DNA of 64,000 nt. Source: Coniferiporia sulphurascens. Its lineage: Eukaryota > Basidiomycota > Agaricomycetes > Hymenochaetales > Hymenochaetaceae. The translations under genes were made by a program, and so were the position numbers. Under the pieces are notes generated by a model that was not told the origin of the DNA, searched no databases, and saw only the letters and a list, made by a program, of their open reading frames with translations. The first letter of the stretch is position 1, and each line of letters starts with the position of its first letter. The stretch spans positions 2,790,001 to 2,854,000 of the forward strand of contig NBBA01000001.1 of the NCBI GenBank assembly GCA_002794785.1, in the 5' to 3' direction. Of this stretch, positions 23,244-34,482 are shown one piece after another.

Positions 23244-24997
23244 CTAACGTTCCCCGAGAACGGCAAGTGCGGCGCGGAGCTCCTTCCGAGCCTGCTCAGC
23301 ATCTTCGTATTCCAGGGCAGAGATTGCGTAGCGACAGTGCTTTTGCGTCTTTGCAATTATCGATGGCGTAAGTTCAAGTGTTGCAAACGCCTCGGGAGGC
23401 GGAACAAAGTGCTGGATTGGGGAAGGCGGCTTTGGTGTATAGATCGAACGAGTTGGAGAGGCTGAGGGGGGGTTATGCACTGGATCGTGGTCAGGGAAAT
23501 GAGGTGAAGGCTGAGAAGGATACAGATGTGGGTTTCCGCTTTGAGGAGGGGAGAATCTATTCGGAGCCGTCAATCGCCCTTCATGTCGTACATTGCTCGG
23601 TGGAGGCGAGCCTTCGAGGCTTGTGCGAGATGAGGACGACGGGGAAGAGTCTGGCAGCGGAGCCGACGTAGGGTCCAGTATCTTTGATGACCTGGATGAA
23701 GGCCCGGCCAACTGGAATGATGCAATTGCAGAGGTTGAAGAGCCGAAAGGGGGGGATGTTCCGAATCCGGGCGAGGTTTGGGGTGATCCGTTAGCAGATG
23801 ACAGACCACTAGTGACGGAGGGCGTAAAATGAACCTTCTTATTTGGTATGTCCATAGAAGCAAAGAAATCGGACTTCCTAGCTTCAGACTCAGCTTGAGA
23901 GTCGTCAATATTATCTTCGCCCTTCCAACGATCTTGTCCATTTCCAAACCCGAGCTTCGTAGATGCTATCGTATTTCCAACGACATCAGAGCCGGGTGTA
24001 GCCGCAGTGCTCCAGTCTCCGGGATGCACACCAGACCCAGCTGGGACGAAATCAATACCACCAGGGCCGGACCCAGGCTTTTGAGGTGATGCTAGAGACG
24101 CGTAAGTGCCATCAACGGCCAGCGACGGAGGCGTTTTTTCACCGGTTGGCCTGTTTTCGTAGCCGATGCTTGTCGCACCGGTAGTGGCGGCAGTAAGCTG
24201 GGATACATTGTCTGGATCATCTTCAGTGATAATGTCCGACGCAGATCCGGGAGCTGGCTTTCGGCCCTCGCGGAAGGCCCTCGCAATATCAGATGCCTTC
24301 CATTTGGCATAACGGACCTTTTCATCGTTCTACATGATTTATATAAGAATGGCAAGTCATGGGGGGAGAAGGGAAAATCAGCCCTTACCACTTGGGCGTT
24401 ATTTGATTTCTCGAAAACCCTTAAAAGCTCGAGAAAATTGGCAGCAGCCAGGAACTTCTTCGCGGTAGATCTTTCGGATGGGATAAGTAGTAAACGAAGT
24501 CGAAGAATTGTTCTGCTCACCGTGTTGCCCTTCCCTGGCGATCCTCATTGTCAGCCAAAGTGAATACTTTGACCGCGAAGTTCTCTACGTATGCAGCACC
24601 GACAGATTCGTGGTCAATAGCATCGTTCGCACCCAAGTCTCTCTTCATCTAGAAATTGGTATTAGAATGAGTGGAAAGAGGCTGAAAGGAAGTGATGAGA
24701 CATTGCCTACCTCTTCAAGGAGTGTGATCAACGCGAGAAGGTACTCCTGTGAGCCTGGTTCATGCGACTTTTGGTCAAGGCCCAGCTGGGCAGCATAATA
24801 CGTGCCTACAAAAAGGGGGTGTCAGCACTAAGAAAGCGTGGCAGAAACGCGGGATAATGTGAGCATATACACATACACCAGTAAGCTATGACGGGATCCT
24901 TTGACCTGAGCTCTTCGGCACGCTGGATGTAGGGCGCGATAGGTTTCAGAGTCGTGGGGAGTTGTGGAAGAACATTCGAAATAGCCCGAGACGACAT
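23244..24997 (-). CDS. VTA1: Vacuolar protein sorting-associated protein Vta1 (LIP5)
   Basis: Positive regulator of the Vps4 ATPase that recycles ESCRT-III at endosomes. The start at 24997 gives MSSRAISNVLPQLPTTLKPIAPYIQRAEELRSKDPVIAYW, followed by YYAAQLGLDQ, LITLLEEMKRDLG, YVENFAVKVFTLADNEDR, TAKKFLAAANFLELLRVFE and KVRYAKWKASDIARAFREG. These form the paired MIT-like helices of the Vta1 N-terminal domain. A long Pro/Ser-rich linker follows. The C-terminus has SIIAKTQKHCRYAISALEYEDAEQARKELRAAL, the VSL helical pair that dimerises and binds Vps4. Introns interrupt the N-terminal half; the linker and tail are one exon from about 24090 downwards. It is two genes from a MIT-domain protein. Confidence 0.93.
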
Positions 24998-25985
24998 TTC
25001 AAGACGGGGCCGATTTGTCGCTGGAATTAATGAAGCGCGACTCCGGAGCGCAGTACGCGAATAATCCGGCGACGAATATTACGTAAATACCAGGAGGCAG
25101 AGGACTCGGGATCAAGTACGCGGGTCAAGCTGTAAGCGAGCATTTTTATACGAAAAAGGCCTGCCTGCAAGATGCCCCACGGATGACTGTGAAGTGTGAT
25201 ATTTTTTATGTGCGTTCTGGTGTTTTCTACAGCTCCTCCATTCCTCAGCTTCTATCGACATGCACAGTACACGTGTATACAAAATTCGGAACCAGTCAGG
25301 GTCAAGTTTCTGGATCCGCAAGTAAGATACGGTCGGCGCATTAATATTGAGGTCAGTCAACGGACGCAAGCCAGTCGGGAATAAGGAATTCAGGAGAGAG
25401 GGGTTAATTGCTTGAGTATGGCAGATCAGCTATACGCCTGTACCGTGCGTGCCCCCATAATGCATGGCACAGCGCATCGGCGTCTGCCAAGCTTAAAATT
25501 GCAGACAAAGCCAGGTCACAGGTGTTGAACAGATGACCGAACCCAACGACGTGCAGTATGATTCAGATCATTAACATTGCCGTAGGCTGCGTGGACACGT
25601 ACTATATTGCAAGAACAGACGGGGGCACGCGAACTAAAGCTACAAGTGCTAGTGCCAATGCAAGACGTACACGACGTGGATAGTAGCGATGTGATGGGTG
25701 GTATATTATATATGTGCGTGTGGCAAAGACCTTTTGCGAGGATTAATGTGAGATCTAATAGTTGGCCACAAGCGTAACACTGATGCTAGTAATTGTGAAC
25801 GATAAAGTATGCAGGACAAAATGGTATGTGATGGACGCGAAAAGAAAGGTCGCAGATACCGACCAACTGCGAGTCGACCTCAAGCTGAAGGCGCCGGAAA
25901 ATTGATTAGTTTGCCTGGCATTCCACCGACCTGTGTCAAATCATCAACGAGTAAACGCTGCGCACAATCGTCTCACGGTTCACCG
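24998..25985. other. Intergenic, about 1 kb
   Basis: Lies between the VTA1 start (minus) and the stop of a small minus-strand frame. It must contain the VTA1 promoter. Open frames here are short and show no family features. I see no RNA gene. Confidence 0.6.
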
Positions 25986-26165
25986 TCATTTTCCCTGCAT
26001 GGTCTCCGATTCCTTCGCGGCGGCCTCTTCCTTTTTTGCCCGAGCCTGGGCCTGTTGCTCGACCTTCCTGCGGGACTCGGTCCATAGGCGAAGGGTATAT
26101 TCGTGCAAGGACCTGGAGTAGTCCGCCAGTGACTTGTTAACGTCTTTGCTCTCGGCGTCGGGCAT
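25986..26165 (-). CDS. Small hypothetical protein, 59 aa, charged and helical
   Basis: An ATG at 26165 opens a 59-codon frame beginning MPDAESKDVNKSLADYSRSL. It continues with HEYTLRLWTESRRKVEQQAQ and an Ala/Lys/Glu-rich helix (ARAKKEEAAAKESE), ending TMQGK. The composition, with heptad-like charge patterning and no rare-residue clutter, looks coding rather than random. There is room on both sides for a transcript. It is not recognised. It could be a complete micro-protein or the last exon of a slightly longer one, as the frame stays open upstream to about 26195. Confidence is moderate because there is no homology support in hand. Confidence 0.5.
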   Translation of the reverse strand: MPDAESKDVNKSLADYSRSLHEYTLRLWTESRRKVEQQAQARAKKEEAAAKESETMQGK

Positions 26166-26895
26166 CGCGGCGATCACGGAAGATGTGGCGCGCAAGGTAC
26201 CAGAAGACGTGCACGTATACTGTGCGAGTGTGTGTGCTGGGAGGGAGGAGGAGATGGGAGATGGAAACGGCGCCGTATGCTTTACGCCCGCCTCACCAGT
26301 AGAGTTTTAGTGCTGAGGCTTCTGCTTATAACCCCATTGGTCCGACGATACACGTACCGGGCGCCCAGATAATATTATTTGTTGATGTTTATTAACTCGC
26401 ACGCGGTTTGTGCATATGCTATGTCATGCATGCTTAAACTCCTGCAACATATGCCGAGTTAGGAAATTTTATTATTAGTCAACGAGGCGAGACACATAAC
26501 TAACCACGCACGCACTTTTGGGGTAGGAACCCTCGGTATGAAGGCACAAAATCAACATTCAGAATATATTTCCGCTCCTACTGAGGCCCTTTTCTTACAC
26601 TAAAAGGAGAAAGAATGGCGCCAAATGTAAAACGAGGTGTATACGTATGTCTCCACATGAGGGCTACTCTCCGGAGTCCCCGGCAGTCTATCACTAAGTG
26701 TTCGGCTCACCCGCCGCCTGTCCAATCCTCAACGCTGTAAGGCGCTACCAATACGAGCTTGCGTCTCTGCATGCAAATGCGGAGAGACGGTCCATCTAGA
26801 TCCTTTCGCAGAATCAATAAAGATCGGTGCAGACGTGGACCGGCAGTGTTTTCACAACCACGGTCCGTAACGGCTACAGCAGTACAACGCAAGAG
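26166..26895. other. Intergenic, about 0.7 kb
   Basis: Between the small 59-aa frame and the SLY1 stop. It holds the SLY1 3' UTR and presumably the promoter of the small gene. No further gene is seen. Confidence 0.6.
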
Positions 26896-29521
26896 CTATA
26901 CATTGGTCTTGCCGAGCTGTCCGAGAATTTCAACAAACGACCCGGGATCCAATATTTCCGTCCCCCCGTATGTCACTCGTTTGCCGGTTCGCCCGGCCCA
27001 CTCCTCCAAGTTTCCATATTCAACGTACCCGGCGCCCCCGACCATAAACACAATCCCTTCATTAAACTGCATGCGTCTGCTGCGGCCGCTGGTTCCTCCA
27101 GCGGCATTTCCAAGCCCTCCAGCGGCACCTCCTGCCCCAGATAATCCAAGACCGGCGAGCCTAGGCGCACGGGGGTCTAGGAACAGATAATCATCTGTCT
27201 CTTGTAAAGACTGTGTGGAAGCGGAAGATGAGTCCATAAGGGCCTCTGTAAGACGGGTCACAGGGAGAAGCTTGTTTGTCGGGAGGAAGTTTTTCACGCC
27301 AGAAATAAGATTTTCGAGACCACCTTCTTTCAGCCGGTCCGTGAGCTAAGAAGAATTAAGAACGTCAATTAACCCCACAGTTCGTCCATGAATGGGCAAC
27401 TTTAGATAGAAAAGACGCACTTTATTGCCCAGGGCGCTGAAACCGCGGAATAATTCTCCGGCTTGTTGCCCGCCCATAACAGGTGTTGATGAGCCACCTA
27501 GGGCGCCTGAAACAGACATTTTGGATATCTCCCTCATTCGGCGCACGTATTCGAATGCAGACACATCAGCGCCGGCCGCCTTCAACTCCTTCTCCAGCTC
27601 AGTGACATCATCCTTCGATATAGCGTTGTCGGCAGCGGACAGATAGAATACGATCACTAGGCGTAGCTTGTCAGCCGGAGTAGGCTTTCCTTCCGCTTTT
27701 GGATGTCGAAGCAATTCCAAGATAGCTTGGGTCGTCTACAAAAGAGCGCTTGATAACGATTCGCCACGGGCCTATTACTCGAAATTCTTACCTGCTTTGA
27801 AATTACCTCCTCAGTGCTGAAAAGCTCATCCAGACCTCGATTCTTAATATGCTCCAACAGAGCCGTAGCAATATTCATATGCGTGTCCAATGTTGCCTTC
27901 CTGGCGGTGAGCTCTGGTAAAGCAGTGATTGCCGATTTCAAGTGAGTGGCATTTGTGGAGGGGTCACTGTAGGGGAACGCGCGATAGTTCTAGCTCTTTC
28001 CTCGAATTTAGAAAACGCTTGGCGTGACTTACATCTGTGAGATATCGTCAACATCGCTGACACCGGTCGACCGAGTGATATCGGCAGCATCTTGCTTGTA
28101 ACGAGTGAGCTCCAAGTCGATGTCTTCCGCAACCTGAGGGAACGGGTTCGCTGCATTCTTTGACCAAAAAAAGTCCTTAGCGTCGAGGTCGTAAGCCTTC
28201 TTCTGAGCCTGCGTCTTGGTTGGCTCAATTGTTACTCGGTTGAGTTTCATATCTAGACAGTCTGACACAAGTGCCTGATATGTCCACCCGTGTGACACCA
28301 TAGAAACAAGGTCGACATTTCTGTCAAGAATAAGGAGGACTGTTGGGGTTCAGCGAGTGTTTACTTGTTCCCTTATCAAGTTTAAAGTGTACGCTTACGG
28401 GGCCGCTGGAGGTTTGATAACCCTGAAATGTCTTGCGTGAAAAGCGCACTGCCGGACGGTGCTGAATGAGAACGAGAGGTAGTCAAAATTGCATCGCGTA
28501 TTTTCGTCTCCAGTCTGCGTGCAATCATTTCCGCTGCATTTCCCTTTGGACAACGAATGTATGGAACGTGTCCTGCCTCATCAAGCCCGATAAGCATACG
28601 CCAGACCTCAATATCAGATCGAGACGCACCCATCGTTGCTATGACGCTGAAAAGTCCATTCGCTATTCGTTCCGTCTCGTCCTCGATCTCTTGGTCCGGC
28701 GATGCAGGAGAGTTGAGAAGAGTGTAAGAGGTGCTATGCACTGATCTCACTGATTGCGTTGGACTATTCGGGAGTTGCGATGTAGGTGAGGGGGGAAGAG
28801 GAAGGAGGGAAAATAAGGAAGGCGAAGGCGAAATAAAGGAAAGGTACTGATCCAGAACCTGAAAGCTACGCAGTTAGAATAGAGAAGTGGTAGCTGTCTG
28901 AACAGAAGATAAACCAACCTGGTCAATCAGTTCGCTTGTACCATCTTTAGCGACTGCAGCAGCCAGTTCCTCAAGTAATGCTCTTGACAAGGGCTCGACA
29001 AAGCTCAAATGAAACGATTCGTAAAGGCTCTTCTCGAGGTCCTCTGCGATTCGGCGCACATTAGCGAGCGTAGGGGAAACGAAATAAACAGCGGGAACGT
29101 CGGGAAGGGGCGGGCGGGCGGAATGGAGCTGACTGAACACCGTGACATTGGCCCCATTAACGAACAGGTTGCTTGAGGATAGTGGGGAAACGCTTACACG
29201 TGAAGTGTAACGCCCACGTCGCGAAGGTCCTGGACGCGCAGAACGGTTGCAAGAACGTCTTTCGTTGTCTGGTCCAGGACAAGGACTTTCCACACCGGTG
29301 GACTGGAAGCCGATGGGATGGCCAATTTGCTGCCTGACTTGCTCACTGTCAAGGCCGACGAAGCGTCGAGAGACGTCTCAGAATCCTTGTTGAGGGTGAG
29401 GAGCTGGAGGATGGCATTAGTCTGAGATTGCTGCAGAGTTGGGGGCGAAGTCTATGAATGGGTCAGTAAAAGAGCCATTTAGACGAGTGCTGAGGCATAC
29501 ATATTTGAGACCGCCAGACAT
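26896..29521 (-). CDS. SLY1: Sec1/Munc18 family protein Sly1
   Basis: SM protein that binds the Golgi syntaxin Sed5 and drives SNARE assembly in ER-Golgi and intra-Golgi traffic. The start at 29521 gives MSGGLKY, then an intron, then TSPPTLQQSQTNAILQLL. Next come the SM domain-1 strands (DVPAVYFVSPTLANVRRIAEDL), SFHLSFVEPLSRALLEELAA, MIARRLETKIRDAI, LLILDRNVDLVSMVSHGWTY, YQALVSDCLDMKLNRVTIE, KDFFWSKNAANPFPQVAEDID and ELLRHPKAEGKPTPADKLRL. The C-terminal domain has GIVFMVGGAGYVEYGNLEEW and YGGTEILDPGSFVEILGQLG, diagnostic of Sly1 rather than Sec1, Vps33 or Vps45. Several introns of 50-70 bp interrupt it; not all were placed. It is divergent from the ORP gene at 29875. Confidence 0.95.
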
Positions 29522-29874
29522 TGTTCCTATGCATCGACGTGTTCGTTCCGTTGTTATTTAGGTTATTTAGTTGCGACGCGCTTGACGCAGCCGGGGCTGT
29601 GCTATACCCGTCCGGCTAATATTATGTAGTACTACGGCGCAGTTGCTCCCGCTATTCCGCTCTTTAAGTTCGCGCTTCACGAGTAGCCCCAGCTTGGGAT
29701 ACAGTCAGTGTTCGCTCTCACTTCCAACCAGTGCGTTTTTCTATCGCCCTTTTATAAATAAAGGTCTAACCACTCCAGAAGGGTCACTGCGGCGGCATTT
29801 TGGGTATGCCACAGCGCCCGAAGCATGACACGACTGCGGACACCTCACTTTCGCTCAGAATTCCTACGCAGCCC
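29522..29874. promoter_or_regulatory. Shared divergent promoter of SLY1 and the ORP gene
   Basis: 353 bp lies between oppositely oriented start codons. A plus-strand frame at 29643-29828 is open but does not match the ORP frame and is treated as leader sequence. Confidence 0.5.
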
Positions 29875-32534
29875 ATGGCCTCTGGATCTCACACCCATCG
29901 TACAGGGGTGATGTGCGAAGGTTGGCTTCTAAAGAAACGAAGGAAGAAATTACAAGGCAAGGTTTCCCGGTACTCGTAGATGCTATACTCACCATATCGC
30001 GTCGTGCTGCTCAGGTTATGCTCGTCGATATTTTGTTCTGGACTCCACTGGGCTTCTGTCGTACTCATTTGAGCCTCACTCGGATGCCCGCGATAAAATA
30101 TCACTGCCTACCGCAGCCATTTCTTCAAATCCGGCACGAAGGGACATACATGTTGACTCTGGTACAGTAACTTTCCACATCAAGTGCCTTACAACACTCG
30201 ATTTCGATCGTTGGATGAACGCGTTACGGTATGCCCAGCATCTCATTTCAGATCATCCCATCTGATGTGAGGCCTTTGATCTTGTGGTTAAGAAAGTTCA
30301 CCGCTGCAAACAGCGATACAGACAGAGCAACTTTAAGGCGATCAGTATCAAAGAGCCTAAGTCAGGGTACGTATGGTAGCCGGATAAGGCACGCGGCCTC
30401 ACTTTTGGGCGAAATGGGCAGAGTTGGTTATCTCCCTTCTATGATTATTGTTGTCGCCGTCCTAAGAATTTGTTTTTTCTTCCTCTCTCGCTATACAGAC
30501 AATTGACGAACTGTCTACTGCACTTAATTCGTTGGACGAGGATGATCGCAAAAGCACGAAAAGCGTAGATAAAGATAGATCATTGAATAGCAAGCATAGG
30601 GACAAGGAATCGCATTCCTTATTATCAATATTCAAGAGACGTGAGTTCTTAGCAACCCCTGGATTTTCTTGGAGTTGCTTTCCAGTAACGTCTCCTGTAG
30701 CTCCGTCATCTTCGAATAGTACTCCGCACAGGCCAACTATTACTAAGGATTCACTACAGAAAACCCCATTTCCACCGCATCCATCCGAACATTTGGCGTC
30801 GCATCTGTCCAAACTACGCGAACTGCATGGTACTCTTTCAGAGTTGATTCTATGCATACCATCTGGCTCCACACATCACCGCTCACCTCTTCAAAGAACT
30901 GCTGAAGAGGATGCTGTTAATAATCCAAATGTAAAGAGCCCACATCTACAACAGTCGACGGATGCAACACAGAGGACCTCAATGTCTACCATGACTGATT
31001 CCTCGAGTGTCTGGTTCGACGCTGAGGATTATGGTGCGGAAGAGTATGTGGTCCAAGATGAACAAGGCGATGAGGATTCATCAGTCACAAGAGACAGTCC
31101 GGAAATCGAGGTTAACACCAGCCCGAGCCCGAATGATGATGAATCCGAAGTGGAAGATGACATTTCGCCCGCCCCAACCGGTGCCACCACTCAGGAAGAA
31201 AAGGCTGACACACCTGTGAATAGGAGGACCCGACTACCTGCGAGACCTCATGGCGATGTAGGTAGCCTGTTTTCAGTATTGAAGAAAAATGTCGGCCAGG
31301 TAAGTGTATGGACTTCCCATACCATATCCATATTTATTCTTTCCATCAGGACCTCTCAAACATAGCATTTCCCGTTACCTTTAATGAGCCTTTAACGTTG
31401 TTGCAACGCTCTGCGGAGGAATTGGAATATCACGATTTACTAGACAGGGCTGCCTTGGCTTCGGACTGGCTTGAGCGCATATGCTACATTGCGGCTTTCG
31501 CTGTCTCGGGCTACGCGTGCACGAAGTACAGATCTGGACTCAAGGGCTTGTTAGTGTTTTTTTACTAAAAATCTTCGCCTTTTCGGTCTAACGAACGGGT
31601 CAGTACGCCATTGCTGTGTGAGACGTTTGAGGACAAAAGGATAAATTTTATTGCCGAGAAAGTTGAACATAAACCACTTGTTATTGCCTATCATGCCGAC
31701 GGACCAGGCTGGGAATTGAGTGCGACATCTTCGGGGAAGACAAAATTTTGGGGTACGTGTTTTAGATAGCGACATCCTCGTATCAGCGATCAAACCTTTT
31801 GCATACAGGGAAAAGTTTTGAGATCATCCCTACTGGTGTGAGTCGTGTATGCATGGGTGACGACATTTTTGAATGGTGAGCAACTCAAGATCTGGACATA
31901 CGCTGAAGTTAAGGAGTATCGATTTCTTAAAACCAGGAATAAGCCCTCCTCGTTCACCCGAAACTTGATGATGGGGACTAAATACCTTGAACACTGCGGG
32001 GAAATGTCGATAAAAAATACCAGCACAGGTGCCCAATGCATCCTCGATTTTAAAGAAACAGGATATTGGGCGTCAACCCCTAATGTGATATCTGGGACCG
32101 TGCATTCCCCGGATGGCAGCGTAGTCAGTCAGCTAGAAGGTAAATGGGATGAGCAATTCTCTCAGAAGCTCGACGCGAACCATTTTAGGGTACTCTGGCG
32201 TATAGCGCCGTTTCCTAGGGATGCCTCGGAGTACTATGGCTACAGTTACTTTGGCATTACACTGAATGAGGTCACCCCCGACATCGCTAGCAGGCTCCCT
32301 TGCACCGACTCTCATTTTCGACCGGATGTGCGAGCACTTGAGGAGGGAGATGTTGCTCTAGCTGAGGAGGAAAAGGCGAGGGTAGAACAGATGCAGCGAG
32401 AGCGCAGACAGAATGGACAGGAACCAACGCCACGTTGGTTCCGACAAATAGATGGGAATTGGGTCTATACTGGAGGTTATTGGGAGGCACGCCGAAATGG
32501 ATGGGTAGACTTAGACATTAAGCCCCTGTGGTAA
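29875..32534 (+). CDS. Oxysterol-binding protein-related protein (PH + ORD, Osh3-like) with altered signature motifs
   Basis: A lipid-transfer protein expected at membrane contact sites. The ATG at 29875 (context CCCATGG) gives MASGSHTHRTGVMCEGWLLKKRRKKLQG, the first PH-domain strand, then YARRYFVLDSTGLLSYSFEP and HIKCLTTLDFDRWMNALRKF. After an acidic, Ser-rich linker the ORD begins at DLSNIAFPVTFNEPLTLLQRS, with ELEYHDLLDRA, and ends WVYTGGYWEARRNGWVDLDI. Two core ORD motifs deviate. PLLGET(Y/F)E reads PLLCETFE, and the EQVSHHPP-type signature reads EKVEHKPL (31656-31679), leaving one of the two phosphate-binding histidines. First exons are 29875-29956, 30015-30228, 30293-30422 and 30499 onward. 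The first intron uses a GC donor. No GOLD or ankyrin domain is seen. Confidence 0.88.
29957..30014 (+). other. GC-AG intron in the ORP gene
   Basis: The PH-domain frame KLQG-YARRYF is only kept if the 58-bp intron starts with GCAAGG after ACAAG and ends at TCAG (30014). The nearby GT donor (GTTTCC at 29961) would shift the frame and destroy the PH homology. Confidence 0.75.
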
Positions 32535-33071
32535 ATATCATAAAGCCCGCTTTAAGCTTTTCCGTGGCCGCCTTGATCTGCATTGAACTACGTCATATAT
32601 GCAAGATGCCAATAAAACGGAAGTTTGATTGTAGGATGCTAGAATAATTAGTCAAAGCTAGTCGTACTCTCTCCCAATTCTAATGACTTTTTTCTGGGGC
32701 GGATCCGCGCAGATGTATGATTGAAGAGGATGCTTTAATAAGCAAAGAGTGAGCGAAATTATTATATAGGGTAGGCATGATAAGCACTATGAATGAGTTT
32801 CGAAGTTCGCCCCCCTGGCCCGCTCTTCATTTAAACTTGCAGATTATGCAGACTGAATGCCAAGCGCAGGCGTGAAGATACTTACTGGAGACCGGGGTCG
32901 TTGAAGTACAAACGCGTTCGGAGTCACCAGTTCAACTTTGTGGCTTCGTGGGCTTACAATATTGGTCATAGTATATCACGTATTTGCAGTGTGAAAGTAA
33001 TGACTAAGCCACTCAGCACTTGCCGACTTCAACCGGAACGCGTCTCGTGCAGAAACCTGTCGTTCTCCGTC
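32535..33071. other. Intergenic: ORP 3' end and PHB1 promoter
   Basis: About 540 bp, AT-rich just after the ORP stop. No gene is seen. The PHB1 leader occupies the right end. Confidence 0.6.
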
Positions 33072-34135
33072 ATGGCTCTCCCTCAACTGTTGTCGAGGCT
33101 TATTGGTGATACTTCCGGTTTTTGTGAATTAGCTTCCTCTTAATTGGTACTCTCCTCGTCTAGTGCCCCTTGGCGTTGGCGCAATGGCTTTTCAATCAAG
33201 TATTTATGATGTCCCGGGGGGCTTTCGTGCCGTCATGTTTGACCGTTTCGCTGGCGTGAAGCCTGTCGTGAGTTTGGGTTTCTATACGGGAAAATCCTGC
33301 GACTAAGAACTTCAAATTCATAAGGCATCATTGGAAGGAACACATTTTATGGTTCCTTGGCTTCAAAGGGCCATCTTGTATGACGTTCGAATTAAGCCTC
33401 GAGTCAGTCTACTTTTCGTCTCGTCTCGTACGAAGACACGCTCTCATTCCTTTTGCAGAACATTTCAACGACGACAGGCTCAAAAGACATGCAAATGGTT
33501 TCAATAACACTACGTGTCTTGTCTCGACCGGACGTCGACCACCTGCCCAAAATTTACCAAAACCTCGGCATGGACTACGACGAGCGTGTATTGCCCTCCA
33601 TAGGCAATGAAGTGTTAAAGAGTATTGTCGCCCAATTTGACGCTGCCGAGCTCATTACACAGCGTGAGGTCGTGTCATCAAGAATCCGAGAGGACTTGCT
33701 AGCGCGCGCGGGCGAGTTCCACATCAAGCTCGAGGATGTATCAATCACACACTTGACGTTCGGAAAGGAGTTCACACAAGCTGTTGAGGCGAAGCAGATT
33801 GCTCAGCAAGGTTCGTTCGCTGGTTCTCAGGATCGGCGGAGGCGGGGACTGAAAGCATTTGCCTTTCCTTAGACGCCGAGCGAGCGAAGTTTATTGTCGA
33901 AAAGGCTGAACAAGAACGGCAAGCCGCGGTCATTCGTGCAGAAGGAGAGGCTGAGGCTGCCGCGACGATTTCACAAGCACTGGCGAAAGCCGGCGAGGCG
34001 TTTGTGGCGTTCCGTAAGATTGAGACGTCGAAGGCGATAGTGCAGTCCTTGGTGAACAACCCGAATGTGACATACATTCCGAGCGGAGGGGGAGGAAACA
34101 TACTGCTAAATGTACCTACGGCAGGGAGGAGGTGA
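33072..34135 (+). CDS. PHB1: Prohibitin 1
   Basis: Inner-mitochondrial-membrane ring subunit that, with Phb2, chaperones newly made proteins and restrains the m-AAA protease. Exons 33072-33105, 33164-33267, 33325-33402, 33459-33810 and 33873-34135 join to 276 aa, the usual Phb1 length. The N-terminus [20 protein letters not shown] is the membrane anchor. The SPFH/PHB domain follows: [58 protein letters not shown] and [21 protein letters not shown] coiled coil ([20 protein letters not shown]) precedes the conserved end [20 protein letters not shown]. All five exons are in phase. Confidence 0.96.
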
Positions 34136-34482
34136 AGGGGATAGTTCTTGTCGTACATTACATAAACAAAAATTACATAAACGTTTCGGAGCTTGAACGT
34201 CCGCAAATGCATGGATGTAACCGCAGGTTGTTGTTGCTGTGTCGTGTCCGAGTCGTCGTCTGTCTCGTCTGTGTTTTCTCTATTTCACTTCCTTTTTCTC
34301 CTTCCTCTCTCCATTTCCCTCTCAGACTCGAAGGACTTTTCTCTAAGACTCTCTTCAGAATCTCAGCATCAATACGCTCTCTGTCTTGTAATCGCCTTTC
34401 ATCAGTATTCCTTGCAATTTTCGTTCGTTGACTTTCGCATCCTTCCAGGTCTCACGTTATCGTCTTTCGTCCTCGCTAAATC
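34136..34482. promoter_or_regulatory. PHB1-PUB1 intergenic region with pyrimidine-rich leader
   Basis: 347 bp. The stretch 34280-34330 on the plus strand is CT-rich, typical of fungal promoters near transcription starts, and precedes the PUB1 ATG at 34483. Confidence 0.5.
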
